From: Cardinalis cardinalis
Lineage: Eukaryota > Chordata > Aves > Passeriformes > Cardinalidae
Length of the DNA stretch: 64,000 bases
NCBI GenBank assembly: GCA_014549065.1
Contig: JACDOX010000143.1
Coordinates: forward strand, 1,425,162 to 1,489,161
Direction of reading: 5' to 3'
Part shown: positions 10,781-22,872 of the stretch, piece after piece
Layout: every line of letters begins with the position of its first letter
Position numbering within the stretch: the stretch's first letter is position 1
The notes under the pieces: generated by a model
Seen by the model: only the letters and a program-made list of their open reading frames with translations
Database searches by the model: none
What the model was told of the DNA's origin: nothing
Program-made: the position numbers and the translations under genes

Positions 10781-13367
10781 TTCAGTTTTCAGTCTGGAAA
10801 TTTCAATCCACTCCCACCTCTAGTGGGACTAAAACAGTCACTTTTCTACACTTAAGCAGTTTAAGAGGAAGAAGATTTTGGCTATCATTTGACAGGCACT
10901 CTTATCAGGTGCTGTTCATAAGCAATGTGATTTATAGGCAAGGAAATAATATTAGTGAGCAGCCACAAGGCAAAGTTTGCTGTTATTGTTAATTTTTCTA
11001 GGATTGGCTAGTAAAAAAACCCACAAATTACAGAAATCAAAGAATGGAGATGGATGTTGGGAAGAAGAACAAACAGCATCTTCATATATTTTCTGTTTTG
11101 CATGGAGTTTTCCTGGAAGAAAATCTGAATCAGAATAGTATTGTGGTTGTTATGATTCTAGAGTGAGGAAGAGGGAATTCTCCTATTCCTCCCCTTACCC
11201 AGTAAACACTTCTCATTTCTGGTGTTGTTTGAATCCCTCTTTAACACAAAAGCTTTAAAANATGAGAAACAGAAATCAAGGATACAAATTCTAAATATTT
11301 GTCTGATTTTGNTGTCTGTGACTTTCACTTACTCTCACACAAAACATGTGGCACACTGAAGTTGTGCTGGGTTTCTGTCATTGTGAGGAGTTCAGCACCA
11401 ACTCCTGTAAGAATGAAGAATGTGTGTTAAATGTGATCCACCCTGCAAAGTTTTCCTCCTTTGCATATTGCAANTATTCCTGTTCAAGGGACTATTATCA
11501 GTGCAGTTCTAGCTACCAAAGTTCAAACTTTCCCAGTGTTTGGAAAAACCATAATATTTACCAATTGTCTTTAAATTTTTATTTTTCATATACATCTACA
11601 TCCTGGCACATAAAGAAATATTCCAAGTACTGTTTATGTTTTTTATTGCTGTTTATTCCAAATGAAATAAAGCAGGCAATGTACAGACTAGATTACAAAG
11701 GGGATTTACCTGCTGCTCTGAGGCCAGATGTGCATATAACCAGCCCTGGGAAAGCACATTTCTAATTTTGCTGAACCACAAGACTGGAAATTAAATGAGA
11801 ATTTNCATCAGAGAGAGCAGGATTCCTGTAAGGGCACGAAGGGAAGATGTATGAGGTAAGAAAAGTATATTTAGGTATTGTCTGCCTGGATTATGCCATC
11901 TCTTTTAGATTTTCAAAGGAGTAGGAAACTATCTGGTTTGCATTCTCAGCAAGTTGGGCTTACAAATGTTACTGAAGTGTAATAGCTCCCCCTGCCAGGT
12001 TTAGATAATAAGCTGCATTTCTTACATGTGTAGATACCCTCACACACACTCCAGAAGTAAATTAACACCTATGTCACCATTTGCTGTCACTTCTTTAATC
12101 TTCAATGATTATTAGATTAAAAGAAAAAAAACAAACCTGCACCTGATACCTAATGTGTATTAAAGTAATTTTGTAAAACTTTCAAAGAAGCAGATATTAA
12201 TATTAATTTGAATTTAGTGGGGGCAAGAGAAATGTAAAATTCTTCCAAGCAGTAAAGGAGAAATGAACTAAATTACAAAATTTTAATTTTGCTTTAATTT
12301 ACTGTTAACTTTTCAGTCTTCTATCAAATTAAGCTATTTTTTAATCTCAGGCATTTAATTTCAGGNAAGATAATTGTNGTCTAAATCTGTTGGCTGCTGA
12401 TGAGCTAGGACCAAACTCTTTGTGTTTGGTCCATTTTTGTCTTCAATAAAACAATGAAAGAGCTAAGAGCCTTAACCTTCAGAAACTACAGTTATGACTG
12501 ATGCCAAGAAATCCTACAGGATGTTGCTCAAAGTCAAGCTATTAAAAAAAATTTGTACCTGAAANGGTAGNAATCAAATCTCTCATGAAGACTCCNGTCT
12601 TAAAAACACTCAACAACTCTATGGACAGGTGAAAATGTCTATGTAAATGTCTGTATCTACAGAAGAGATACAACGGTAATGACTAGGCTGAAGTCTTGAA
12701 AATCTGTGTGAAAGTAAGAAATATTAATAAAAATAAAATGAACTTATTAAAGAAAATATATTTTTGCCATCCTCTGCTTCCTCTCCCATCTCAACCCCAC
12801 CCTGGTTTATGCATTAATTTAGACCCAGCAAATTTTTTNATCATCTTGCAGTTAATTTTCAATGAGTCAGTCAGGCATCCTTCACCTTTAATGCAAATTA
12901 CCAGTGTATGTGATTAATGAATTTTTTATTGCTGGTTGTTTATGATAGTCACTTTGAAATATTGAGGAACTCTAAATTAGGTCCCATGGAAATCGTGGAA
13001 TTGTTTAGGAAAGTGCAGTCATAATGTAGCAAAAAAATGTTCTTCAACTTTTCTTTTTCAGCTGCTGCTCTTTGAGACCACCTATTTTCCAAACTGGGAC
13101 AAAAGATTTCCCAGTGGATTTTCCAAGTCCTTAAATTTAAAGTCCTCCTCTGGAAGGAGCTGGATGGGTAAGAATGAAAGGAGAGGTGTGACGTGGTACC
13201 TGTGGGAATCAAAAAGGTGCTTTCTGACAAAAAAATAATTCCTCCAGGAGACACCAGCTATGACTTTTAGCGGGAAGGCAGTGGCAGAGCCAGGTGAGGC
13301 TGGTGGTAGATCCTCTTTTCTCTCCCTGTAAAATGTGTTAGAACAGGAAGTGTTTATATGGAACTAA

Positions 13368-13440
13368 AAGTCCGCTTTGATCTTGCCGTAGTGACGGAGT
13401 TGACGACAGCAGCAAACAGTTGCAGAGTCTATCTGTCATG
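13368..13440. promoter_or_regulatory. CpG-retaining block, candidate conserved non-coding element
   Basis: Four CpGs occur within about 40 bases (13,372-13,405: TCCGC, GCCGT, GACGG, GACGAC) in a neighbourhood almost empty of CpG. No repeat, open frame or splice pattern explains it. Retained CpGs in AT-rich desert often mark constrained or unmethylated regulatory DNA. This is inference; sequence conservation was not tested. Confidence 0.3.
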
Positions 13441-15210
13441 ATTTGAGATACTGAGCTTCAGGAATACACAAGAGGAGATAAAANTGAGATGAAGATAAAT
13501 GTGCTTATTTCCTAATGGCTACTCCATTTCACTGTCATGAGCACGGGAATTCTCAGGCACAAAAAGCACCATATTTAGAAAAAGTCATTCAACAGACATC
13601 TATTTTTCAAGGCTGTCCATTGCTAAGTGAGAAACACAAGAGTATACTTTAAATTTTTTTTACCCATTGTTTCACCCTTATTCCTCTCATAACTTCTAAG
13701 GAGAAAAAAAAGGAACAGATTTCAAGCATGTAATGCTTTGATATTAAACCATTGGACACTTCTGAGGCTGTGATCAACTCCAAGCTCATATCCTGTGCTG
13801 CTGACAACTCTAATAGCATCAGGATGGATCCCAGGAAAAGCTGTAAATTGAAATTANGGAATTTTTACAGCTTGAAGTCTTGTGTCCTTTATAAGTGACT
13901 TTTTTTAATGCCTGTTTGTGTGAAATCAAAGTCAAGGCTCTTGTTCAACAGTGATCTACAAATAGGGACCTATTTTGCCCATTTGACCAGAAGCNTGAGA
14001 AGTGAATACTTGGTTTAAGAGACACCAAATAAATACAGGAACTTGTCAAAATAATATTTGAGAGGCAACATTGCAGATTCCCTGTCGTTAGTCACTTTTG
14101 AACATCTTACATTTCCCTTCTACAGTCTGGCTTTAGGAATCTATCTAGTAAGAGGCCAAGTCCATAAAAAGAAAATGAAATCATAAAATTAATCACACAT
14201 CAGAGAACCTCACCTATTAGGCATTTTNTCTTTCATAAAAGTATTACAAAGACAGAAAATAAAACAATACATGTTGATTTTTGGAAGGGCGCAAGTCAAG
14301 AATAAAGAAAATCATCTAAGCTTTCATGGGAGCTGGACAAAATTCAAAATAATTTTCATATTGTAATATTCTGCTTTCATCATGAGAAGATTTTAAGTCT
14401 CTTTTGTATGATTAAGGTACACAGGTCTTAAAANAGAGAGAAGTGAAATGGTCAAGAGGTGACCAGGAAGAATAATTACACAGGCAAAGGACAAAGCACT
14501 CCTGTTCATGTCNCAAAGAGATTGGGGTATGGTTTGATTTGAGTTTATATCTGTTACTAAGCACAGAAAATTTTGTAAATGCATAATTAGCATGTCCATT
14601 TGACAGCCTACATGATCTGCCAGTANATCTGAGGGAAAAGATCAAAGCAGAGAATTCACAGACTTGTGCATGCAACTATGAAGTTNTTGTATGACGTTTT
14701 TCAGTTTAACTACAAATTCCACTTGTATGTAAAAATGTCATTTACATTTTTGCAGAAGTTCTTCTAAATTANCTTTCATTATTTATTAATTTAACCTGAT
14801 GATGTCTTATAATTAGAACTGCTGAGAGATTGACTACAGTGTGGCACATCCCTATAATTAGAACTGCATTGTTCACGACTGTAGAAGTTTTTAATGTGCT
14901 CAGTCACACCTCTGGTTGCTTGAGAAATGAAGTGGGTGAAAAGACCCAAAGACCCTGAAAATATGGGCATGTGTAAACACAGATAACTATAATGTTACAA
15001 ATCTAGGCTAAGAGTGGTTTATTTAGATGGCAAATAGTTATTCTGATATGGAAAGTGAATGGTAGCCCAGAAGTTGTTAGATTATACAGACTGGTTCCTT
15101 GGAAGTCTGGTTATATAGCTAAATATATGCATTTTGATACAGGAATAGTGGTAAAGGATAGTTACNTACAATCTTAATAATAATCACTTTTTATTTACAG
15201 TAGTGTGAGT

Positions 15211-15312
15211 TGCATCCATTTTATACTGGAGTAACAAAGACATAGATCTGGTCACTGACTTTGCCCAACAATTTTTTCAGCCAAAGAGGGACAGAACCAG
15301 AAATTACTCCAT
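15211..15312 (-). repeat. MIR/L2-like ancient repeat, antisense
   Basis: The order of motifs is CATCCATTTTATACTGGAG, then CACTGACTTTGCCCAACA, then GACAGAACCAGAAATTA. It follows the antisense layout of MIR/L2 tails, in which a 'cattttacagatgagg' stretch is followed by 'gacttgcccaaggtca' and 'gcagagccaggattag'. Divergence is high. Assigned from remembered consensus. Confidence 0.45.
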
Positions 15313-17317
15313 TCTCTTTTAAAAGGAAGAGAAATCATGNAATAAGGACATCACCAAACTATAGGTTTAACTCATTCCCTTTATTTCATATCAGAGGGAT
15401 TGCCTTGTGCATCTGGGTCTTTAATGAGGCCAGCAAAGACAAAAGGAAGATGCTCTGTTCTCACTGACCTCCCTGACTATGGAAAATCCCTGAGGTGCAA
15501 GGCAGGGAGGCAGGGAGAGCAACTCCAGTTTTTTCAGGAGAGCTAAAACTGGGATGGCAAAGCAGCAAAACCTTCCACTTTCCAGATGGAGCATTGTTAA
15601 TATTCTGGATTTGTGGCGCTGAGCTATTTTGAAACAAATAAAACAAAGTAATAAAAAAGGAAGTTCATTTGCCATATGGCTGTTTATTTCTCCTGTGCTA
15701 AAGCTCAGAGATAAGTAATGTATGGTTTCTCAATATGGCACATCCACATGCTCCTCCCAGGTGTATAGGATCTAGCACACCTAGATTAACACAAGCCAAA
15801 CTCCTTTTGATTGCATTGAACATGTGGCATCGTGGCTTAAGGGATTTTCTCCTTCAGCTGAAGTTTAAGACACATTTGACAGCCAGCAGAGGGAAAGATA
15901 CTTTTAGCACTGAAAGGAAGAGTACAGGGGGAAGAAGCAGGTGGATGCAAAAGCACAAAAGATAAAGTGGTTGGTTGTTCGATGTTTTCTATGTGAAATT
16001 AGTNCTTGGGAATTTGGGATTCTGGCAGCCCAAACAAAAAAAGATTTGTCTAAAGGGAGAGTGAGCCATGAGCAGCAGCATCCCTGGCTCATCACCATCA
16101 GGAGATTTGAATAGATACAAATTTGAGCAGACAAAAATTTCTGGTGCCCATCAGAGAATGACCAGNAATGGCAAAACTTCCAGTGCACCTCAGACACTTC
16201 CAGGTCTGTTCAGGAAAGAAGGAGTGTTGCCTGTGTTACAGACAGTTCATGGCATTTGACAGTAAATATAAATAGCATGTATAAACATATTTATATGTAT
16301 ATAAAATAGAGAAAGCAATATCTAGCTAATGTTGACTAAATTTCCAGAATTTTCCTTTGCAGCANAGGGCAGCCACAGTATGCTGGTTTTTCTTCCCTCT
16401 CCTCTCTTGTGTCAGCAGGTGCACCTTGAACTTTTTTNAAAAAGTAAAATTAAAAGAAACATGCTAAGGGTTTTAACATCAAGTTTAACGTAATTTTCCT
16501 GGATTTGTCAAAGCAATCAAAGGAAGGCCAGGCCTGCCACAGCCACAAGCACTTCAGAAGTTTAGAGCATCAGTGTTTGTGTGTCTGTTGCAGGAGAGCA
16601 TCGGTGTTCTCTGCTCTGCCGCAGGAGGATAAAAGCATGGCTGAGGATGCCAGTGTCACATTGTAGGTAATATTATCCTTGCAATAGGACAGTTCAAATC
16701 TGGAATGGGTAACTTAGAGAAGCTACTCTGTTCCTTTTTCCTTCTTTGGTCCTGGTTTGAAGTTTTCTCTCTGACTTNTAGGTGACATGACTGAGGTTTG
16801 GAGTAGAAACACCAGACCACTGTACATAGAAGTGAAGTGCACATAGACACAGAAATATTCTGGGGATGTTAACACTCCCAGTCTCACAGCTCAGTGATGA
16901 CCATATAATGTACATGGGGAAAAAAAGGAAAAGTGTACTGAGAAGCTCACTCTCAAAGCAATTATTTCCACACCTTCCCCTGACTTTTTATTTAGGACAG
17001 CCATTTAAGAAAATCAGTGACAACTCATAGTATAATTTAAATGACTTTGCAAACAATGGCATTCCAACCAAAGGCCTAAACCAAGGAAGTAAGGATATGG
17101 TACCCATAGAAAACCAAAAGTGTCTTTGTGTTTGTTTGCTTTGTTTTAATTGCGATGAGACCTGAGAGTTCCTGCAGGTTTTGCTGTGCAGAAAGTTCCG
17201 AGTAGGCATGGAGAGTAACTTGAGGGGGAAAAGTGTGGTAGCTCATCCATTTTAATTCTGGATAACAAGGCAAAACTTATCTGCTGATAGCTCCCTAGCT
17301 ACTCTGATGATAGGAAC

Positions 17318-17445
17318 CCCAGTACAAAGCACTTACCCATGCACTTAATTTTAAACCCAGCAGTAATCCTGATTGAATCAAGACCTCTACCTTTGTGCTT
17401 AAAGTAAAGCATGTGCTTAAGTACCTTTTTGTAGAGGGGCCTTAA
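17318..17445. repeat. Imperfect palindromic ancient repeat
   Basis: The left side reads CAAAGCACTTACCCATGCACTTAA. The right side carries GTGCTTAAAGTAAAGCATGTGCTTAAGTAC, roughly its reverse complement, around a centre near 17,375. This matches the layout of an ancient palindromic family, probably a non-autonomous DNA transposon, that I remember from amniote genomes by its 'agcatgtgcttaag' core. Related scraps may lie at about 19,830 and 33,700. Confidence 0.45.
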
Positions 17446-20124
17446 TTACATTATGTGTGTGAGAGGATATGATAATTTTAGTTGGCTTTCCCAAGAGAGC
17501 CTTTAGTTAATAAAATAACTAGGTTTAATACTCCACAGAGTCATAGGGGAACAGAATTGTGCTCTTCCTCCTGAAGCCCAGCACAGGGTAGATGGTAATT
17601 TAATTGTTGGAAGCACAGAAAGTGCTGAAATGCTGTATGTCTTAATATTGTACTGCAGGAGCTTGTTTGTTTCTATTATGCAATACCNTGGGAAACCACT
17701 GTGCAATGCTACCACCAGTTATTCATAACTATGTTTGAATTTACTGATGTTCAGTTCCCGACTTTAGCTGTTTTACCAGATGAGAGAAGNGGAAAAAAGT
17801 CCAATTAACAGGAATTTCTTTAAAGAGAATGAATGAAGACAAAAGCAAAAATAAAACCCATGTTCTTTTCCAACAGAACCACCTGCTCCAGTGAGGAAAA
17901 TTCAGCCCAAGAAAGAGAAGACCAAAATAAAATAGGATAGATTTGTTTGCAAATGGTTTCCTCAAAAGCCCTTATTATTCTATGATATTGCTCTGTGTGA
18001 AAAGCAGTGTTTAAGCTGAAGTGCATGGCTGTGAGAGACAGTGGTGAGCAGAGGAAGGACTGGTGAGCTCACTGTCTAGATCCTCAGACATCATCCTGAG
18101 GTGCTCATTCCAACCTTTGATTCTCCACCACACGCCACCAAAATGTTTCCTGCNCCACCAGCTGCTCCCAAAAGTGCTGAAAGCAACACCTCAAGGTAGC
18201 AATTGGGGCCGGGCAGCTGCAGGCAGGTGGAACCCAAGAGCCAGGATTTTACACTGCACAACTTACTCTGACACCTACAGGGTCTGGGAGAGATTTTCTC
18301 CTACTTGTTGGGTTTATCTCANGTGGTTTTATGTACATACCATGAGTCTTTGTATAAAATTACATTGGGAGTACAGACAAGAGCTTCTTAAATGTAGTTT
18401 TCCATAGTGGTCACTCTTGTGAAAGAGCTGAAGCGAGGCTGAGCCATATCACATCAGGATCTGACAATTTTTTGTCACTCTANTTGTTTGCATCAGCAAA
18501 GCTGATTTTCCTTTAATGGAAAAGAGCAATAATTTCTACTAGTTCATTAATACATACTGTGATTTTTATGCCATGGGCAGGTTCCATGTTATATTATTTT
18601 GACAGCATCACAGTATGCTTTTGCTGTATTTAAAAAACAGTCCTCAGCTGGGAAAATAACAAAAATATTTTGAATTAGTGTAAGAAAGACACTTACATTA
18701 AAATAAAATTAAATAAAATAAAAACAAATAATTAAGAAGGAAATATTATATAATTTTTTACGTATTTTTTATTGGAAAAATTCTTTTACCTTAAAATAGA
18801 GAGTGAGATTTTTGCCCACATTTGTAATTTAGTATCTGTAGTAATTTAGAATTAGGTTTTACAAAGCTAAAGATTAAAAAAATTATCCATTAGAAATGTT
18901 AACTTTAAGTGGCTTCCAAGAAATTTCTCCTCAGTTCTCTTTGGGATTGACTAGCAAAAGGGATTTATGGAGCTAAGTACAACTTCATGCACCCAACTTG
19001 CACAGTTTAACTCCTCATGGTCTGTGGTCAGATTTCACCTTTTGGCCATCAGCCTGTGTGTGGTTCTGCAGGATCAGACACTCCACACATTTCCTGCTGC
19101 TCGGAATGCAGCAATCCTTTTACACCTCCTTCTCATTGAGGGAGGAATGGATTAACAATAGTGATGTGTCTGTGGGGTTTTTCACAGAAAACCCAGCAGC
19201 TGTGACAGCCTGCAGGTGTGCAGTGTAAATGAAGGTTTGCAGTGCCTTCCTGGACTGCAGAGTCATAGAGAAATTACTATTTTAATAGCTACATGCTCAG
19301 GAGTGTCCTCCCCAAACGTGGGCACACGAGGCTGGCTGCTTTTCCAATCCCCTGTTAATGGCTGTGCAGGTGTACAAGCCCTCACACAGGATTTTGGGGG
19401 AGAGGTTGGATAAAACCAGCCTTGGTGTTAGGAAATTGCAGTTAAAAAAGTGATTTTCAATAATGTTACTATTTACAGGCTTAACCTTGCTTCCATCTGA
19501 GTCAGCAGCAGACATCCAATGATTTCAATAGTGGAGGCTAAAGCACTCAATACCTTTCAAACTATAAGGTCAGGACACAAATTCTTGATGTATAGACCCC
19601 CAGCCAGCAAAGGAAAGAAGGGAAGAAATGAAGCTCTGTTGCAGAGATGTTCACAAATTTGAGACCTCAGCTCATCAGCATCAAATTTCAATTTGAATAT
19701 GTATAAATATCTAAGTAATAGAGGAACTAAGCTGGCAAAGTACATATATATTAGTCTAAACTCAGATTAGTTTCAGATACATGTAACAAACAGCATCCAA
19801 CTTCAATCACTNTCATAGTTAAAGTATTTGAATGGCTTAAACTTAGCCATATGCTTAAATCTCTAATGAACAGAGACCAGACTGCCTTTTTTAAAAAAAG
19901 TCTTACATTTAACATTTGCCTAAATACCGATTTAGGCTCAGGGACTTAAATCTATGGAATAATTTTAATTTAGAAGACAGAGGTAAAAAGGGGGAGGAAA
20001 TACTTTGCCTCTTCTGAGATGGAAAATCAGACAGAAAGGGACTCTGATATTCCATATAACATCCCACAGCATCCTCCCCCTTCTGTTTTCACTGTAAATA
20101 AAAGTTCACTTACTGCCATTCACT

Positions 20125-20350
20125 TCACAGGAAACAACTAATTTGAAAACTGCTATTACATCTCCCCTCAGTTTTCTGATGTTCAGACTAAACAAGTCCA
20201 GTCCTCTCAAATTTGCTTGTAAGACATTTTTCTATATGTCTTTGATCATATTTGTCATCTTCCTGTGCACTGCTCCTGCTTTCTTCACATCTCTCTTAAA
20301 ATGTAGTAACTTGAAAAGGAGATCAGAGTTGAGGGCTTTACCAGAAAATT
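20125..20350 (-). mobile_element. CR1-like LINE fragment, old
   Basis: The plus strand shows the degraded antisense CR1 string of motifs: TCTCCCCTCAGTTTTCTGATGTTCAGACTAAACAAG, cut here into pieces as CTCCCCTCAGTTTTCTGATG and TTCAGACTAAACAAGTCCAG, then TTTGATCATATTTGTCATCTTCC. In younger CR1 copies these read 'ctcccctcagtcttctccaggctgaac' and 'tgatcatctttgtggccctcct'. Sense orientation is therefore minus. It is strongly mutated and truncated at both ends. Confidence 0.6.
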
Positions 20351-22399
20351 GAAANTATTACTTGCTGGGATTTATATATGACACTTCTTTTTATACATGG
20401 TGGTACTAGTGGTTAAAATTATTAATTTTTGTACAGATTATTTTCCCTTATAACCCCAAAATAATTTCTGGCAAATCTACTGTGCCCTCCCTCATGTAAT
20501 ATTTGTGCAGAAGTTTGGTCAGAGAGAATAAAATTAAGCATAGCTGCTTGGCCTGTTCATTATTTAACCACCTCTTCTTTTTCCAGACTGTGATTCTAAT
20601 TTGCTAAAACTGGTTTGAATTCTAATGTTAAGGGTGCTTGAGAGTTGTCCCAATTGGATATAATCCACAACACTTAAAAAACATGTTCAATTCCACCCTT
20701 CATTACTAAAAATGGGGAATAATACCAAACCCAGGAGAGCTCAAAGTATGACTCCTTTTCTGCACTGCTCCAGTGTAACAGAAACCCATTTAGAACTGTT
20801 TTGTTTTTGGTTTTTTTTTAAATTTCCTTTTAATTCACTTTTCTAACTAGATGTGCATACAGCACTTGCCCATTTTGCATTTTTTTTTTTCTTTATTTAT
20901 GGTAACATCTTTCAAATCATGTCAGAATCAGATGGAGACTCACAACCACTTCATTCCATGAATGCTGTTACCCTGCCATTGAAGGAAAAGTGATTGGTTT
21001 GACAGCTTAGTCTGATGTATCTGTCAGTTGTTACTTATCACTTTTACATCCTTTGCTTACAGGTGAGTTGAGCATTGCTCCTTATCTATTTGGCCTAGAA
21101 TTTCTTTATCTGCAATTCTCCCCTGTTTAAAAATCAGATACTACATTCCCCCATTTCCTGTATTCTAGATTTCCAATCATTCTCTCATTTTCCTATTCAC
21201 CTGTTCTAGATTATTTCAGCACATCCAGAAATAATAGAAAAAGTTCATATTTTTCAAACTAATCTCTAATTTATTCTTTGCCTATATGAATCTCAATTCT
21301 TTGTGGTGGAAAACTGACTTTTTTTCTTTTAAGTGAAGAATGGAGGAAAAAACCCTTGAGAATTCAACACCATTTTTATAATTTTTAATGTAATCCAGTA
21401 GCTAATAAGGGAACTAACGAGAAGTTCTCATGAGCAGAATCAAAATTAGCAGAATTTATCCAAAACACATCCCAACAATGTAACCATAGATTTGGGGTTT
21501 AGTTTAGTATTTTTCCTATAGTGTATGGGCANACACTTATATAAATATATTTCTATTAAATTGCATACTGAGCAATTGAAATATCAGATTAGCAGGAAGA
21601 TGAAATAGTTTGAAAGCTATTTTAAAAACNCATTTCAACACCTGTACAATTATTAAAATCTTGGGAAAAAGCTCCCTTTTACTTTTTTCATTGAACAGAA
21701 AATACAGTAATTATAGTTCTGTGCCATGTTGTTCCCAACCTNTTATAATAAATATTTTACATGCATTTCTTTTTTCACTTTCTCATCTATTGATTCCTGT
21801 GCAAAAGTGAATTTAACATGATGCAGAAACATCAGATGGGCAAGGTTCCCCTTTTTATTTGGTGGGAACAATTTATACACACTTTGTTCATAGTTTATCT
21901 ACATTCATGTGAATATTGCAATTTTTTAGTACATTTTATGAACAAAAGAAAGAGGGATGTAAAAGTGTTGTGTTAAACCTGGTGACATGGAAGGATTTTT
22001 CAGCTTGACAAGCAGAGAAGAGAGATTAAGAAATAGGATGGAAAGGATCCATAATAGCCATAATCTGCAAACCATAGAGGCCATAATAATCTGGAAAATT
22101 TTAAAANTGCCAAAGGTAAAAACCAAATAACCATGACTGTAACTTTGCATTATCACCCNAAGTTTCCTGGCCCACTTAAGACTGCACCCTGGAAATGAGG
22201 AGTTCATAAATGTTAAATTAGACAGACTCTGCTCTGTGATGCCAGCCATGGCTGTGACCTAAAGCAAGAATATAGAATGCCTTTCAGTTAGAGAGTCTGT
22301 CACTCTCATTCCCTTTGATGCTCTCCCTTCACTTTCAGGAGGAGAGCACGGGGAGTTAAGGTTGGTGGCCTGCTCCCCTGTTGTCCCTTATTTTACAGG

Positions 22400-22730
22400 C
22401 ATTGAAATCCAGATGAAACCTCGAGCCACGCACACAAAATCCCCTTCGCTTTCATCAGTAACTTTCTCCTTCATGAAAGTTTCCATCAGAGGGCCAGTGA
22501 GCCTTATTATACAGTCACCCAGCTCTGGTAACCACACAGCCATGGCAAAGCAAGCATTGTAGAAACTCCCAGAAAAGGTTCCTTCATCTGAGCACGCTCT
22601 GGCCGAGGCCCTTTCTTCCTCCAGCTTTGAGAAGTGAACGAAATCTCTGCGGGTGCTCCGGCTCCTGCAGATCACAGGGGCTCTGTGGCCCCTCGTAACC
22701 TCCCCNGTTGTCTTTACTCTGGCAGCAGCA
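22400..22730. promoter_or_regulatory. CpG-rich block open on both strands; candidate conserved element or exon
   Basis: About ten CpGs occur in roughly 300 bases, against a CpG-poor background. The minus strand is open for 117 codons (22,388-22,741). The plus strand is open from an ATG at 22,362 to a stop near 22,562. On the plus strand a strong acceptor-like run ends in TTTTACAG just before 22,400, and a donor-like CTGGTAACC lies at 22,526, which would define a 127-base exon. I recognise no protein family in either frame. The most economical reading is a constrained non-coding element. A coding exon cannot be excluded without comparison to other birds. Confidence 0.4.
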
Positions 22731-22851
22731 TCCCCACACACTCAGGGAAGGCTGAGTCAGCAGCCCAGGCCTGCCATCCCTTTGTTGGAAACTTGTCCAT
22801 AAACATTAGCTGTAGGCCTGTGCTCTAGCAAACTTCTGTCCCTGTCAAAAT

Positions 22852-22872
22852 GGCACGTATTCATCACGTGCC
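22852..22872. promoter_or_regulatory. Inverted repeat with E-box
   Basis: GGCACGT at 22,852-22,858 and ACGTGCC at 22,866-22,872 are perfect inverted copies around ATTCATC. The right arm overlaps CACGTG (22,865-22,870), the E-box bound by bHLH factors. More CpGs follow (TGCGG at 22,874, TTGCGGCC near 22,900), so the CpG-rich zone that starts at 22.4 kb may extend to about 22.91 kb. Confidence 0.35.

Larger units (their letters stand above)
6513..13367. other. Non-coding stretch, no gene seen
   Basis: AT-rich sequence with decayed repeats. It holds a MIR/L2-like remnant near 6.8 kb, a polypyrimidine run near 8.58 kb and a nested inverted repeat near 10.75 kb. Frames such as 10,600-10,992 (130 codons) and 11,346-11,765 (139 codons) show no family signature. 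There is an A-rich run at 8,928-8,940. Confidence 0.7.
13441..22399. other. Non-coding stretch, no gene seen
   Basis: AT-rich DNA with old repeat remnants (15.2, 17.3 and 20.1 kb are listed separately; a further possible fragment lies at about 19.82-19.96 kb). The longest frames are under 110 codons and have no recognisable domain. Confidence 0.7.

Noticed and set aside
11346..11765. 139-codon plus-strand frame rich in tyrosine and serine
   Set aside because: No known domain, no splice context, and composition typical of translated AT-rich non-coding DNA.
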